Assembly (NCBI GenBank): GCA_030425425.1
Contig: JAUIAO010000004.1
Coordinates: 62,001-126,000 of the forward strand
Origin: Bacteroidia bacterium
Lineage (GTDB): Bacteria > Bacteroidota > Bacteroidia > Cytophagales > Cyclobacteriaceae
DNA length: 64,000 nucleotides
Reading direction: 5' to 3'
This document shows, piece by piece, positions 23,763 through 32,926 of the stretch. The notes below the pieces were generated by a model, which searched no databases, was not told the origin of the DNA, and saw only the letters and a program-made list of their open reading frames with translations. The translations under genes and the position numbers were made by a program. The stretch's first letter is position 1. Every line of letters starts with the position of its first letter.

Positions 23763-24926
23763 ATGGACAGCCAAGCTATAGAAGCTTCAAAAAGCTTTAG
23801 TCCGCTTTTTGAAATTGTCACAGACTCTCTGAATGATGGCCTCATCATTTTCAACGAAATAGGCCAAATCAATTATATCAACAAAGCTTGTCGTGGGTTT
23901 TTTGATGTATCAGAAAATGAGCCAGCAGGAAAATTCCTCAATGATATCTTCCCTGAAAAGTTCCATATTAAAACGGATAAAAACTTTGTCAAGGGGCTAA
24001 AAAAGGTAATAGGTAAAGGTACTGAGCTCATGGTATTTGATGATATGGGTACCTCGGCTATGCTTTATGTTCGTATGGAAGATGTCTTCAACGGGCTATT
24101 TATGCTGGTTTTCCGGGATATTACCAGTATCAAGGATCAAGATAAACTGCTGGCAGATGAGGTGATCAAAAGATCAAATCTGGAAGAAAGCAATTTCATA
24201 TTAAAAGAACGCGTAAAAAAAGCGGCCAGGCTTTCCAAAGGATCATTACCTGAAGACGCTGCATTTAGTGTTTTTCGTGAACACTTCATTTTTTTCAAGC
24301 CACTTATAGAATTGGGAGGAGACCACTATTACTTCAAAAAATTTGAAAATAGTGCCATCATTGCTATATATGATTGTAATGATATTGGTGTAGCAGGAGC
24401 CTATCAGGCTATGATGATCAAGGCGCATCTGGATAGTATCATTATCAATTCACAGATCGAACCTTCGCAGGTTTTGGAAGAAATCAATTCCCGAATTCTC
24501 CAGGATGAAGTTACCCATGGACTAAAGGGTGTCAGGATCCACCTAACAATTTGTCAGATAAATCTGGAGACAAAAGCAGTGAAGTATGCTGGCGCCAAAG
24601 GACCTGTTTTAGTCATCGGGAATGGATTTTACAAAGAAGTAATTGGCAATCAGAAAGCGCTTCCTATAAGAGAAGAGCAAAAGATTTTCCAGCGTGAGTT
24701 TACGCTGAAAGAAGAAGAAACCTTGTTTTTACATACAGATGGTGTACAAAATCAACTCAATGAAAAAGGAGAACAACTTGACAGGGCAAGGTTGATTGAG
24801 ATGCTACTCAATATTAACACTGACTCATTGGCCAAGCAGTGTGAGATACTCGAATACGAGATCAATGATTGGCAAGGAAAAGGTGAGCAGACCGATGACA
24901 TCACTATAATAGGTATAAGATTTTAA
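23763..24926 (+). CDS. PAS-domain PP2C (SpoIIE-type) phosphatase
   Basis: A 387-residue protein. Residues 15-130 form a PAS domain (VTDSLNDGLIIFNEIGQINYINKA); about 140-165 a coiled linker; 170-387 a SpoIIE-like PP2C domain. Metal-binding aspartates are seen at D187 (LGGDHYYF), D204 (YDCNDIGVAG), in LHTDGVQNQ and in EQTDDITIIG. The usual DCTGHGVPG motif is degenerate here (DCNDIGVAG). Such proteins dephosphorylate anti-sigma antagonists or similar. The hemerythrin-like gene starts 3 bases after its stop, suggesting a joint sensing unit. Confidence 0.85.
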   Translation: MDSQAIEASKSFSPLFEIVTDSLNDGLIIFNEIGQINYINKACRGFFDVSENEPAGKFLNDIFPEKFHIKTDKNFVKGLKKVIGKGTELMVFDDMGTSAMLYVRMEDVFNGLFMLVFRDITSIKDQDKLLADEVIKRSNLEESNFILKERVKKAARLSKGSLPEDAAFSVFREHFIFFKPLIELGGDHYYFKKFENSAIIAIYDCNDIGVAGAYQAMMIKAHLDSIIINSQIEPSQVLEEINSRILQDEVTHGLKGVRIHLTICQINLETKAVKYAGAKGPVLVIGNGFYKEVIGNQKALPIREEQKIFQREFTLKEEETLFLHTDGVQNQLNEKGEQLDRARLIEMLLNINTDSLAKQCEILEYEINDWQGKGEQTDDITIIGIRF

Positions 24927-24929
24927 GCT

Positions 24930-25316
24930 ATGATTTGGAGCGACGACTATGCAGTTGGTATCCAGGAAGTAGATGACCAGCATAAAAAATTGTTTGATTT
25001 GGTAAATCGCCTTGAGCCCCTAATAAGCAAAGGGATCTATCATGGGCCGGAAATAGAGTCAATGATTAGTTTCCTGAAGGTTTATACGGTGACTCATTTC
25101 AAGTTTGAGGAGATGTGCATGAAAGTGAGAAACTGCGCCTTGGGCAAGAAAAACCTGGAATCACATTGCAAGCTGCTAGATTTCGTGAATCGCTTTGATG
25201 AGAGCTATCAAAAACATGGAGGCTCCAAGAAAAATGTGGAAGTCTTATACAATGTGTTGAGCAAATGGCTGGTACAACATATTTGCAAAATAGATCAAGG
25301 ACTTAAAGAAGAGTAA
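24930..25316 (+). CDS. Bacteriohemerythrin-like protein
   Basis: A 128-residue four-helix protein with hemerythrin motifs: WSDDYAVGIQEVDDQH (H18), THFKFEE (H56, E60), H79 in LESHCKLLDF, and WLVQHICKID (H117, D122). Family members bind O2 or NO at a di-iron site. The usual HxxxH pair of the third helix has only one histidine (H79), so the site may be altered. Nearly contiguous with the PAS-PP2C gene and followed by a terminator. Confidence 0.88.
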   Translation: MIWSDDYAVGIQEVDDQHKKLFDLVNRLEPLISKGIYHGPEIESMISFLKVYTVTHFKFEEMCMKVRNCALGKKNLESHCKLLDFVNRFDESYQKHGGSKKNVEVLYNVLSKWLVQHICKIDQGLKEE

Positions 25317-25352
25317 ACAGACCTTCCGGTGCATTTTTTTGTTTACTCGTAT

Positions 25353-25381
25353 GGGCAGCTTTATCGGCTGCTCTTTTTTTG
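25353..25381 (+). terminator. Intrinsic terminator
   Basis: GGGCAGC (25353-25359) pairs with GCTGCTC (25367-25373), followed by eight Ts. It ends the phosphatase-hemerythrin operon. Confidence 0.8.
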
Positions 25382-25529
25382 TCTTATAGCGAATGTTCAA
25401 TTCACATCGAAAAGCCAGTTTAAAGCCAATATTGCCAATTTTCCATTCTTTGTTCACGAATTCTTAACAATGGTAATTACATGTTAACGAAACATGTATT
25501 TGTTTAACGATATCGTAACAAGGCCACTC

Positions 25530-25559
25530 TTGACAGTTAACATTCACAGCACAACTTTG
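25530..25559 (+). promoter_or_regulatory. Promoter of the beta-helix lipoprotein gene
   Basis: TTG (25530-25532), exactly 19 bases, then CAACTTTG (25552-25559), one mismatch from TAnnTTTG. The start codon is 50 bases downstream, leaving a short leader. Confidence 0.6.
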
Positions 25560-25609
25560 TATCACAATTTAAAATGACTAACAATCTAAACGGGTTAAAA
25601 GAAAAGATT

Positions 25610-26827
25610 ATGAGAAAATTACTCTCTCTGGCGTTTGCGCTAACAATGGTATTGACTTTCACTTCATGTGATGATGATGACGATACTGTAGATGACAAAG
25701 CAGTACAGCAAGCTGCACTTGATGTGGTAACTGCAGCAGTTGATGGAATCGTATCTACTGATGCATCTGCAACTGGAGCTGATGAAACTGTATTTGACTG
25801 GACATTGACTAAAGGTGGTACATATGCTTCTACTGCCACTGAGAAGGTTGTAGTAGAAGGAACAATCTCAGCTAATACAACTTGGACAAAAGACAAAATC
25901 TGGGTAGTAACAAAAAGAGTTACTGTACTTGATGGTGTCACTTTAGAGATCGAAGCAGGTACTAGAGTAGAAGGAGACGCATCTTATTCAGGTGCTGAAG
26001 CTTCAGTATTGATGATTGCCAGAGGAGGTAAAATTCTGGCTGAAGGAACTGCAAGCGAGCCTATCATTATGACGTCAACTGCTGATGATGGTACGCTTAC
26101 AGCTGCTGACAAAGGTAAGTGGGGTGGTCTTGTAGTGCTTGGTAAAGCTCCAATCTCTGCTGAGGCTGCAGAAGTACAAATCGAAGGTGTGGATGCTGCT
26201 GACGTAAACGGTCTTTACGGTGGATCTAGCGCTTCTGATAATTCTGGTACTATCACTTATGTATCCATTAGACACGGTGGAGCTGTGATCGATGCTGCTG
26301 CTGGTGATGAAATCAATGGATTGACTCTTGGTGGCGTAGGAAGTGGAACCATTATCGAAAACGTAGAAATTTATGCCAATAGTGATGATGGTGTTGAGTT
26401 CTTCGGTGGTTCTGTAAACGCTACTAACGTGCTTGTCGCTCAGGTAGGTGATGATGCTATCGATATCGACCAGTCTTACTCTGGTACAGTGACTAACTTC
26501 CTCGTACATGTAGATGGAGATTCTGATGAAGGTCTTGAGGTTGATGGTAGAGAAGGTGATGCAATCGAGAAGTTCACTTTAACTAATGGTACTATTGCTG
26601 CTGTTGGTGGTGCTACAATCACTTGCGATTTCAAATCAAAAGCTCAAGGAACAGTTACTAACCTAAATGCAAATGGTGGTAAAATCAAATTGGATGCTTC
26701 TTTTGATGATGCTTTCGAGTCAACTGAAAATGCTGCTAAAAACGTAGTGGATGGTAGCCTTGTATTCTCAACTGTTAATGCTGCTTTTGAAGTCTATACA
26801 GACGATCTTCCAGCTCTTGAAGAGTAA
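25610..26827 (+). CDS. Acidic beta-helix-like surface lipoprotein
   Basis: The ATG at 25610 gives MRKLLSLAFALTMVLTFTSC with lipobox FTSC; it is followed at once by a run of aspartates (DDDDD), a feature of surface-exported Bacteroidota lipoproteins. The body has many short repeats of hydrophobic strands with Gly/Asp/Thr turns (GVTLEIEAGTRVEGDA, GGKILAEGTASEPIIM, GTITYVSIRHGG, DDGVEFFGGSVNATNV), the pattern of a right-handed parallel beta-helix. It is very low in lysine and arginine. Similar proteins are often mislabelled multidrug transporter; there are no membrane helices. The TonB receptor downstream is a likely partner. Confidence 0.75.
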   Translation: MRKLLSLAFALTMVLTFTSCDDDDDTVDDKAVQQAALDVVTAAVDGIVSTDASATGADETVFDWTLTKGGTYASTATEKVVVEGTISANTTWTKDKIWVVTKRVTVLDGVTLEIEAGTRVEGDASYSGAEASVLMIARGGKILAEGTASEPIIMTSTADDGTLTAADKGKWGGLVVLGKAPISAEAAEVQIEGVDAADVNGLYGGSSASDNSGTITYVSIRHGGAVIDAAAGDEINGLTLGGVGSGTIIENVEIYANSDDGVEFFGGSVNATNVLVAQVGDDAIDIDQSYSGTVTNFLVHVDGDSDEGLEVDGREGDAIEKFTLTNGTIAAVGGATITCDFKSKAQGTVTNLNANGGKIKLDASFDDAFESTENAAKNVVDGSLVFSTVNAAFEVYTDDLPALEE

Positions 26828-26851
26828 GATCTTAACCAAAAAGCTCATAAA

Positions 26852-26886
26852 AAAGCACCGCACTCTTCGTGCGGTGCTTTCATATT
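26852..26886 (+). terminator. Hairpin terminator or attenuator
   Basis: AAAGCACCGCAC and GTGCGGTGCTTT make a perfect 12-pair stem with loop TCTTC (26852-26880), followed by a short T/A tract. It lies between the lipoprotein and the TonB receptor and could reduce read-through. Confidence 0.8.
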
Positions 26887-26941
26887 ATATAATCCGTTTA
26901 AAAATTTTGCATACAACAAGTTATTTATATTAGTTCAACAA

Positions 26942-29725
26942 ATGAAAAAATTAATTATTGCTGCTTTTTTTATTCTTGGGAGTTATTGTTCTATAGCTCA
27001 GAATGGATTCATCAGGGGGCAGGTGATGGATGAGACCACAGGAGAACCATTATTTGGTGCAACTGTAGTCAAGCAGGGTACAACTATTGGTGCCGTTACA
27101 GATTTTGATGGTAATTATTCAATTTCCTTGCCTTCAGGAAGTCATACTATCGTATTCCAGTCGGTTTCTTTTCGACCTATTGTAATGGAAGGAGTGGAAG
27201 TGAAAGAAGGAGAGACTATGATCATAGATGTGATCATGAAAGAAGATGTGGAAGAGTTGGAAGCTGTAGTAGTGACCGCAGAGGTGGCAAAAAGCAGTGA
27301 AATGGGCGTTATGCTTGTTCAAAAGAAATCTATGAATACTCTTGACGGTATTTCCTCCAGCACTTTTAGAAAAGTAGGAGATAGTAATCTTTCTTCTGCT
27401 ATGAAGCGAGTTACTGGCGTTTCTGTACAAGGAGGAAGATATGTTTATGTGAGAGGTCTGGGGGATCGATATACTAAAACAGCCATAAATGGTATGGTAA
27501 TTCCTGGCCTTGACCCGGATCGTAATGATGTACAGATTGACATCTTTCCTACCGCCATTTTAGAAAATGTGATGGTTTATAAAAACTTCACTCCAAATCT
27601 GCCGGGTACTTTCACAGGTGGCCTAGTAGATGTTCAAACTAAGGCATTCCCAGATGAAAAGAGCACGTCTTTTTCCGTGAGTGCGGGTTATAATCCATCC
27701 ATGCATTTCCGAAATGATTACCTAAGTTACGATGGTTCATCTACGGACTGGCTTGGATTTGATAATGGACAAAGAGATTTGCCGGTAACTCCAAATACTG
27801 AACTAGCTGGAGATAAAGAAACAACTACGCTTTTTGATCCTACATTGGGAGGTACTCGCACCAGGAGTTTTATGAATACCAGCGTTTCTTTTACTCACCG
27901 AAATCAGATTAAAAGAGACAAAATCACCTGGGGATATAATGCCCTTTTAACTTACAGAAATAACGTTCGCTATTTCGAGGATTTTGAGAGAAGACAATAC
28001 GAAAGAGATAAAACAGGTCCTGAATTAGTTCTTGAGCGAGATTACACGGCTATTGGAGATCTTTCCGAGAATGAAACCCTTTGGAGTGGATTAGTTTCAT
28101 TGGCTGCCAAAACAGATCGATCTACTATCGGAACTACATTTTTGAACATTCAGAATGGTGTAAGCTCTGCTTTGGATAGGGTAAGAAGAAATACGAGTTT
28201 GAATAACCCAACTAAGCTATACAATGACGTATTGACTTATACCGAACGTAACATGTTCAATAACATAACGAATGGTAAACATCAATTTGGGAGAGTAAGG
28301 TTAGAATGGGCCAATTCATTGATTCTTTCTAAGCAATATGAGCCAGATTATCGTCAGACAGCAATTAATGAAGATGAAGGACAGCTTGGTTTCCGAAATG
28401 GCGGATTGATCAATAGATTCTGGAGGGATTTATCTGAGCTAAATGAGAATGCTAAGATTGATCTTGAATTCAATATGAACGATAATAATTCTATCAAAGT
28501 AGGAGGATTGGTAACCTACAGAGACAGGGAATTTGATGTATATAATTATTCATATTACAATCTCGGTAGTGATAACGTAAGTAGCTCAGATCCGAATGAT
28601 CTATTGGTTGAAGGTAACTTTATCGATGACAAACCGAATGGTTTGGCAGTTAAAAATGATACAGATAATAGCAATGCCTATGATGGTACGCAAACCATAA
28701 TTGCAGCTTATGCAATGAATGAGATGAGGTTAGGGCCAAAATTGAAGTCTGTATATGGAGTGAGAATGGAAAAAGTGAATATGCTTTATTCTGGAGTAAT
28801 CAAGGATGAAGATGGGGTCGAAAACTATCAGGAAGACCTGAAAACACTTGATGAATTAAATTTCCTTCCTTCTCTTAGCCTGGTATATTCTGTAAATGAT
28901 GGGATGAATATTCGTGGGTCATTTACAAAAACGCTCGCCAGACCATCTTTTAGAGAAAAATCTGAGTCCTTTATCGTTGACCCAATCACAGCTCTTTGGT
29001 TCCGAGGTAATATTGATGTGAAGCAAGCAGAGATTTTTAATTATGATCTAAGATGGGAATATTTCTTCGGTCGTGGTGAGATGGTTTCAGTATCTACTTA
29101 TTACAAAGACTTTACGAATCATATCGCAATAGTTTCATATGAAGATGTTACCAACCAGGTAACGCCACGAAATGTAGGAGATGCATCTGCTTTTGGTGCT
29201 GAATTTGAACTAAGAAAAAATGCGGGTTTCATCAGTCCAAGTCTTACCAACCTGAGCATTGGAACTAACTTAAGTTATACCATTTCAAAAGTGGATAGAA
29301 AAACGGTGATAGTCAGCGAAGAAAACGATAATGAATATGAAAGTGAAGTAGAATTCAAAGGTTCAGAATCAGGAGTAGATCGCTATCGAAATATGAGTAT
29401 GCAGGCTCCTTATGCCGTCAATGCCTTTTTCAATTATGAGACTGATGATTCAGGGATTGAAGCTAACTTAAGCTATAACGTACAAGGAGAAACTCTTACA
29501 ATTGTAAGTGCCAGAGCGGTGCCAGAGGTTTACACTAAGCCTTTTCATAGCTTAAATTTCAAAGTGTCAAAGCAAATATCTGATAATAGTAACGTGAGTT
29601 TGCGAGTGACCAACATCCTGAATGATAACAATGAATTGATTTACAGGACTAACACAGAAGAAGCCTTGTTCTCTTTGAGACGTCCGGGTAGAACATTCAC
29701 ATTGAAATATTCATTTAATTTCTAA
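26942..29725 (+). CDS. TonB-dependent receptor with carboxypeptidase-regulatory domain
   Basis: A 927-residue outer-membrane receptor. Signal peptide to about residue 19 (SIAQ), CarboxypepD_reg-like domain 22-110 (GQVMDETTGEPLFGATVV), plug about 125-235 (MKRVTGVSVQGGRYVYVRGLGDRYTKTAINGM), then a long barrel ending TFTLKYSFNF. The VRGLGDRYT motif is typical of the large CirA/FecA-like group often seen with beta-helix lipoproteins. Ligand unknown. It starts 114 bases after the lipoprotein gene with a terminator-like hairpin between, so expression of the two may be uneven. Confidence 0.9.
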   Translation: MKKLIIAAFFILGSYCSIAQNGFIRGQVMDETTGEPLFGATVVKQGTTIGAVTDFDGNYSISLPSGSHTIVFQSVSFRPIVMEGVEVKEGETMIIDVIMKEDVEELEAVVVTAEVAKSSEMGVMLVQKKSMNTLDGISSSTFRKVGDSNLSSAMKRVTGVSVQGGRYVYVRGLGDRYTKTAINGMVIPGLDPDRNDVQIDIFPTAILENVMVYKNFTPNLPGTFTGGLVDVQTKAFPDEKSTSFSVSAGYNPSMHFRNDYLSYDGSSTDWLGFDNGQRDLPVTPNTELAGDKETTTLFDPTLGGTRTRSFMNTSVSFTHRNQIKRDKITWGYNALLTYRNNVRYFEDFERRQYERDKTGPELVLERDYTAIGDLSENETLWSGLVSLAAKTDRSTIGTTFLNIQNGVSSALDRVRRNTSLNNPTKLYNDVLTYTERNMFNNITNGKHQFGRVRLEWANSLILSKQYEPDYRQTAINEDEGQLGFRNGGLINRFWRDLSELNENAKIDLEFNMNDNNSIKVGGLVTYRDREFDVYNYSYYNLGSDNVSSSDPNDLLVEGNFIDDKPNGLAVKNDTDNSNAYDGTQTIIAAYAMNEMRLGPKLKSVYGVRMEKVNMLYSGVIKDEDGVENYQEDLKTLDELNFLPSLSLVYSVNDGMNIRGSFTKTLARPSFREKSESFIVDPITALWFRGNIDVKQAEIFNYDLRWEYFFGRGEMVSVSTYYKDFTNHIAIVSYEDVTNQVTPRNVGDASAFGAEFELRKNAGFISPSLTNLSIGTNLSYTISKVDRKTVIVSEENDNEYESEVEFKGSESGVDRYRNMSMQAPYAVNAFFNYETDDSGIEANLSYNVQGETLTIVSARAVPEVYTKPFHSLNFKVSKQISDNSNVSLRVTNILNDNNELIYRTNTEEALFSLRRPGRTFTLKYSFNF

Positions 29726-29765
29726 TCCTCTAAAAGATTTAAAATCTTTCTTCATACTGTTTGAA

Positions 29766-29793
29766 ACTGCCTCCTTGTGGGGCAGTATTTTTT
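29766..29793 (+). terminator. Intrinsic terminator
   Basis: ACTGCC (29766-29771) and GGCAGT (29781-29786) form the stem, followed by a T-rich run. It ends the receptor gene. Confidence 0.75.
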
Positions 29794-29799
29794 ATATAC

Positions 29800-30492
29800 T
29801 CAGTCGGGAAGAAACTCTAAGATGTCATTAATCTTCCCCACCTCCGGATATTTGTGATTGTGGCTGTCTTTTGCTACTTGCTCATGTACCCAGGTGGTGT
29901 GATAAGGTACGTGTATGGCATGAGCACCCAGCTGAAGTACCGGCAAAATATCTGACTTCACAGAATTGCCAACCATCAGAAACTCCCGCGGCTCACAGTC
30001 CAGATGCTTGATCAATTTGGCATAGTCATTTTCCTCTTTATTACTCATGATCTCGATATGGTGGAAGTATTTTTCCAGGCCGGACTTGATCAATTTTCGT
30101 TCCTGATCTAACAGATCTCCCTTTGTGGCCAGAACCAGTCGATATTTCCCATAAAGCGCAGACAAAACCTCTTCCACACCGTCCAGCAGTTCTATGGGTT
30201 GCTGAAGCATAGATTTCCCGAGATTGAGCACTTGGTTGACGAGATCAAGACTACCCTGACCTCCGGTAATCCGATACAAGGTTTCGATCATGCTCAGCGT
30301 AAACCCCTTTACTCCATAACCATAGATTTTGATGTTTTCAATCTCGGTTTTGTACAGCTCTTGCATGAGGGAATGCTTAGCCATGTACCCTTCCAGCAAA
30401 TCACAAAATTGATCCTCTGTTTCTCTGAAATAGTTTTCATTGACCCACAAGGTGTCATCTGCATCAAATGCGATTATCTTGACATCTTTCAT
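29800..30492 (-). CDS. HAD-superfamily hydrolase
   Basis: A 230-residue HAD protein: nucleophile motif FDADDTLW, motif II around LATKGDLLDQERK, and the acidic motif MVGNSVKSDILPVLQLGAHAIHVP. The cap is a helical C1 type between residues 20 and 95. Likely a phosphatase of small phosphate esters; the substrate is not evident. Followed on the minus strand by no other gene; the upstream gene on the same strand ends 10 bases before its start. Confidence 0.9.
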   Translation of the reverse strand: MKDVKIIAFDADDTLWVNENYFRETEDQFCDLLEGYMAKHSLMQELYKTEIENIKIYGYGVKGFTLSMIETLYRITGGQGSLDLVNQVLNLGKSMLQQPIELLDGVEEVLSALYGKYRLVLATKGDLLDQERKLIKSGLEKYFHHIEIMSNKEENDYAKLIKHLDCEPREFLMVGNSVKSDILPVLQLGAHAIHVPYHTTWVHEQVAKDSHNHKYPEVGKINDILEFLPD

Positions 30493-30502
30493 AGCTGTTG
30501 GT

Positions 30503-31090
30503 TTAATCTGATTGATAAATTCTCCGGAGTGTTGCTTTGGTAGAGGCGATTGTTTCCTGTAGTTGCTGTAAAAGTACTATCTGATGTTCGCGGTTGCGAG
30601 AAGGAGCTTTTGCGATGCGTTTACCTATCCTCGCAGCTTTTTTTTCTGCATCTTCCAGTTCTTCTTCAAGCTCGTTTAGATAATAGTATTTTTTAAAGTC
30701 TTCCAATATGGTCCGCACTTGATCATCATAATCTGTGAGAGTGTTGGCGGGTATACCCGTAGTGTCCAGGCACAAAAAGAACTCTGTGAGAGAATCCAGA
30801 TCTGTGGTTTTACTCAATAGTTTCAAATCAGCGGCGTTTCCACTTTGATTGTTGGAGACTGTCACCTGATAGTATCCTCTCATACGTAATGGCCTTCCAA
30901 ATTCCCGACTATACTGCCACCAGCCTTTTTCTACATCTTTTTCTTTGAACCATATTTTGGTGGAAAAACCATCAAACGCTTGGCCGTCTATAGCTTCCGA
31001 GGTTTCGAGTATTACATTATCATAACCTTGAGCCAACAGCCAATGGCTTAAAAAAAAGATCAAAAATCCAAGGACGATTCTGGCGGACAT
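30503..31090 (-). CDS. Secreted protein of unknown function
   Basis: A 195-residue protein with signal peptide MSARIVLGFLIFFLSHWLLAQ. The middle is beta-rich (GFSTKIWFKEKDVEKGWWQY, MRGYYQVTV) and the C-terminus is a long charged coiled coil (about residues 135-195, YYLNELEEELEDAEKKAARIG). No family recognised. It is 10 bases upstream of the HAD gene on the same strand and diverges from the SDR gene. Confidence 0.7.
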   Translation of the reverse strand: MSARIVLGFLIFFLSHWLLAQGYDNVILETSEAIDGQAFDGFSTKIWFKEKDVEKGWWQYSREFGRPLRMRGYYQVTVSNNQSGNAADLKLLSKTTDLDSLTEFFLCLDTTGIPANTLTDYDDQVRTILEDFKKYYYLNELEEELEDAEKKAARIGKRIAKAPSRNREHQIVLLQQLQETIASTKATLRRIYQSD

Positions 31091-31118
31091 GTGTTAATAC
31101 TATTCAAGAAACTAATAT

Positions 31119-32018
31119 ATGGCAAAGATATTAATCACCGGCGGAACGGGACTAGTAGGATCAAAGCTTAGTCAACTTCTTTCAACTGACAGTCATGAGA
31201 TCGTGCATTTGAGCAGGTCAGTTGCGGAAGATGCCACATACACTACTTATCAGTGGGATATCAATAAGGGGTATATCGATGAAGCGGCGTTTGATGGCGT
31301 GGAGTATATCGTTCATCTGGCAGGTGCAGGTGTAGCTGACAAGCGATGGACTGCTAACCGTAAAAAGGTGATAATTGACAGCCGAGTGGACAGTGCAGCA
31401 CTTTTACTGAAATATGTAAAAGAACAAAAGGTGCCTCTGAAGCAGTTCATTTCCGCCAGTGCCATCGGGTATTACGGCTCAGATACAGGAGATCAGGTTT
31501 TGAAGGAAGATTCTTCAGCGGGGAATGATTTTTTAGTAGACGTAGTAGTGAAATGGGAAGATGCAGCGGATCAGTTCAATGAGGTCTGCCCGGTAGCAAA
31601 AGTACGAATTGGCGTAGTGTTAAGCAGTGAAGGTGGTGCGATGATGGAGATTTTGAAACCCATCAAGCTATATGCGGGTGCTCCGCTTGGTGACGGTAAT
31701 CAGATCATGAGTTGGATTCACATGGATGACCTCTGTGAAATTTTTAAATATGTGTTAGACCAGGAACTAGATGGAACCTACAATGCTACAGCGCCTCACC
31801 CTGTGAGCAACAAAAAACTGACACAAATACTAGCCAAGGCAGTTAAAAAGCCTTTGATATTGCCAAATGTGCCAAAGTTCGTTATGAAATTGATGCTTGG
31901 AGAGATGTCCCAGATCGTACTGGGAGGAAGTTATGTTTCTGCTCAGAAAATAGAACAAGCAGGGTTTAAGTTTAGGTATTCGGAAGTTGAAGATGCGGTG
32001 AATGATTTGGTCAGATGA
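31119..32018 (+). CDS. TIGR01777-type SDR-like NAD(P) oxidoreductase
   Basis: A 299-residue extended SDR: MAKILITGGTGLVGSKL (nucleotide fold), VEYIVHLAGAGVADKRW, SASAIGYYGSDTGD with the altered active site (YYG), and the DUF1731 C-terminus with VLGGSYVSAQKIEQAGFKFRY. This family (E. coli YfcH relatives) is broadly conserved with unknown substrate. It stands before the LOG gene with a 162-base gap. Confidence 0.9.
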   Translation: MAKILITGGTGLVGSKLSQLLSTDSHEIVHLSRSVAEDATYTTYQWDINKGYIDEAAFDGVEYIVHLAGAGVADKRWTANRKKVIIDSRVDSAALLLKYVKEQKVPLKQFISASAIGYYGSDTGDQVLKEDSSAGNDFLVDVVVKWEDAADQFNEVCPVAKVRIGVVLSSEGGAMMEILKPIKLYAGAPLGDGNQIMSWIHMDDLCEIFKYVLDQELDGTYNATAPHPVSNKKLTQILAKAVKKPLILPNVPKFVMKLMLGEMSQIVLGGSYVSAQKIEQAGFKFRYSEVEDAVNDLVR

Positions 32019-32180
32019 TGGATTTTACAAAAGTATCTGCTAACTTCCACCGCCTTTTTTTAACCCAAATAAGAGCTTGAGTTAATTAAGGATATGCGCA
32101 AAGCCCAGACTTTTTAATTAAAGTAGCATATAGTTGATATTATATTCATTTATTAACCCAAGATTGATAAAATTAAGTTT

Positions 32181-32906
32181 ATGACAGAAAGAGAAGCTCA
32201 GAGAGAGCAAGAGGAGAAGATTATTAAAGCTTTCAAAGACCGTGATTGGAACGAAATCAAGAGTTCTGATTCATGGTCTATTTTCAAAATTATGTCGGAG
32301 TTTGTAGAAGGTTTCGACAAGCTGGCGAAAATCGGTCCATGTGTTTCTATTTTTGGATCTGCCAGAACCAAATCTACTGACAAGTACTACCAAATGGCAG
32401 AGCAGATTGCTGCCAAACTGGTCCGCCATGGATATGGAGTAATCACTGGCGGAGGACCGGGTATCATGGAAGCAGGTAACAAGGGTGCTCACAGCGAAGG
32501 TGGTAAGTCGGTTGGTTTGAACATTGAACTTCCATTTGAGCAGTTTGAGAATGTTTATATAGATCGTGACAAAATGCTCAACTTCGATTATTTCTTTGTT
32601 CGTAAGGTCATGTTTGTTCGTTATGCCCAGGGGTTTGTTGTAATGCCTGGAGGTTTCGGCACGTTGGATGAATTCTTCGAAGCACTTACATTGATCCAAA
32701 CTAATAAAATAGGTCGATTTCCGATCGTATTGGTAGGGAATGAATACTGGGGCGGACTAGTGGATTGGATTAAAAGTTCACTACTTCAATCTGGAAATAT
32801 CAATGAACCCGACCTGGAATTATTCAATATTGTGGAGACAGTTGATGAAGCTGTTGCCGTGATTGACGAATTTTACGGCAAGTATCTACTTAGTCCAAAC
32901 TTTTAA
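32181..32906 (+). CDS. LOG-family (TIGR00730) Rossmann-fold protein
   Basis: A 241-residue protein with GGGPGIMEAGNKGAHSEGG and PGGFGTLDEFFEALTLIQT, the PGGxGTxxE signature of LONELY GUY-type phosphoribohydrolases. These remove ribose 5-phosphate from nucleoside monophosphates (cytokinin precursors in plants). ISIFGSARTK near the N-terminus is the YvdD/PpnN-like start. Followed by uvrA after 20 bases, so it is probably co-transcribed with it. Confidence 0.9.
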   Translation: MTEREAQREQEEKIIKAFKDRDWNEIKSSDSWSIFKIMSEFVEGFDKLAKIGPCVSIFGSARTKSTDKYYQMAEQIAAKLVRHGYGVITGGGPGIMEAGNKGAHSEGGKSVGLNIELPFEQFENVYIDRDKMLNFDYFFVRKVMFVRYAQGFVVMPGGFGTLDEFFEALTLIQTNKIGRFPIVLVGNEYWGGLVDWIKSSLLQSGNINEPDLELFNIVETVDEAVAVIDEFYGKYLLSPNF

Positions 32907-32926
32907 TTTCAAAATAAACCACATCT

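Noticed and set aside
26075-26509. Long minus-strand ORF (144 codons) inside the beta-helix lipoprotein gene
   Set aside because: It is a mirror of the repetitive Asp/Gly/Thr-rich coding frame and has no leader or family similarity.
25610-26827. Multidrug transporter annotation common for similar proteins
   Set aside because: There is a lipoprotein signal and beta-helix-like repeats but no membrane helices.
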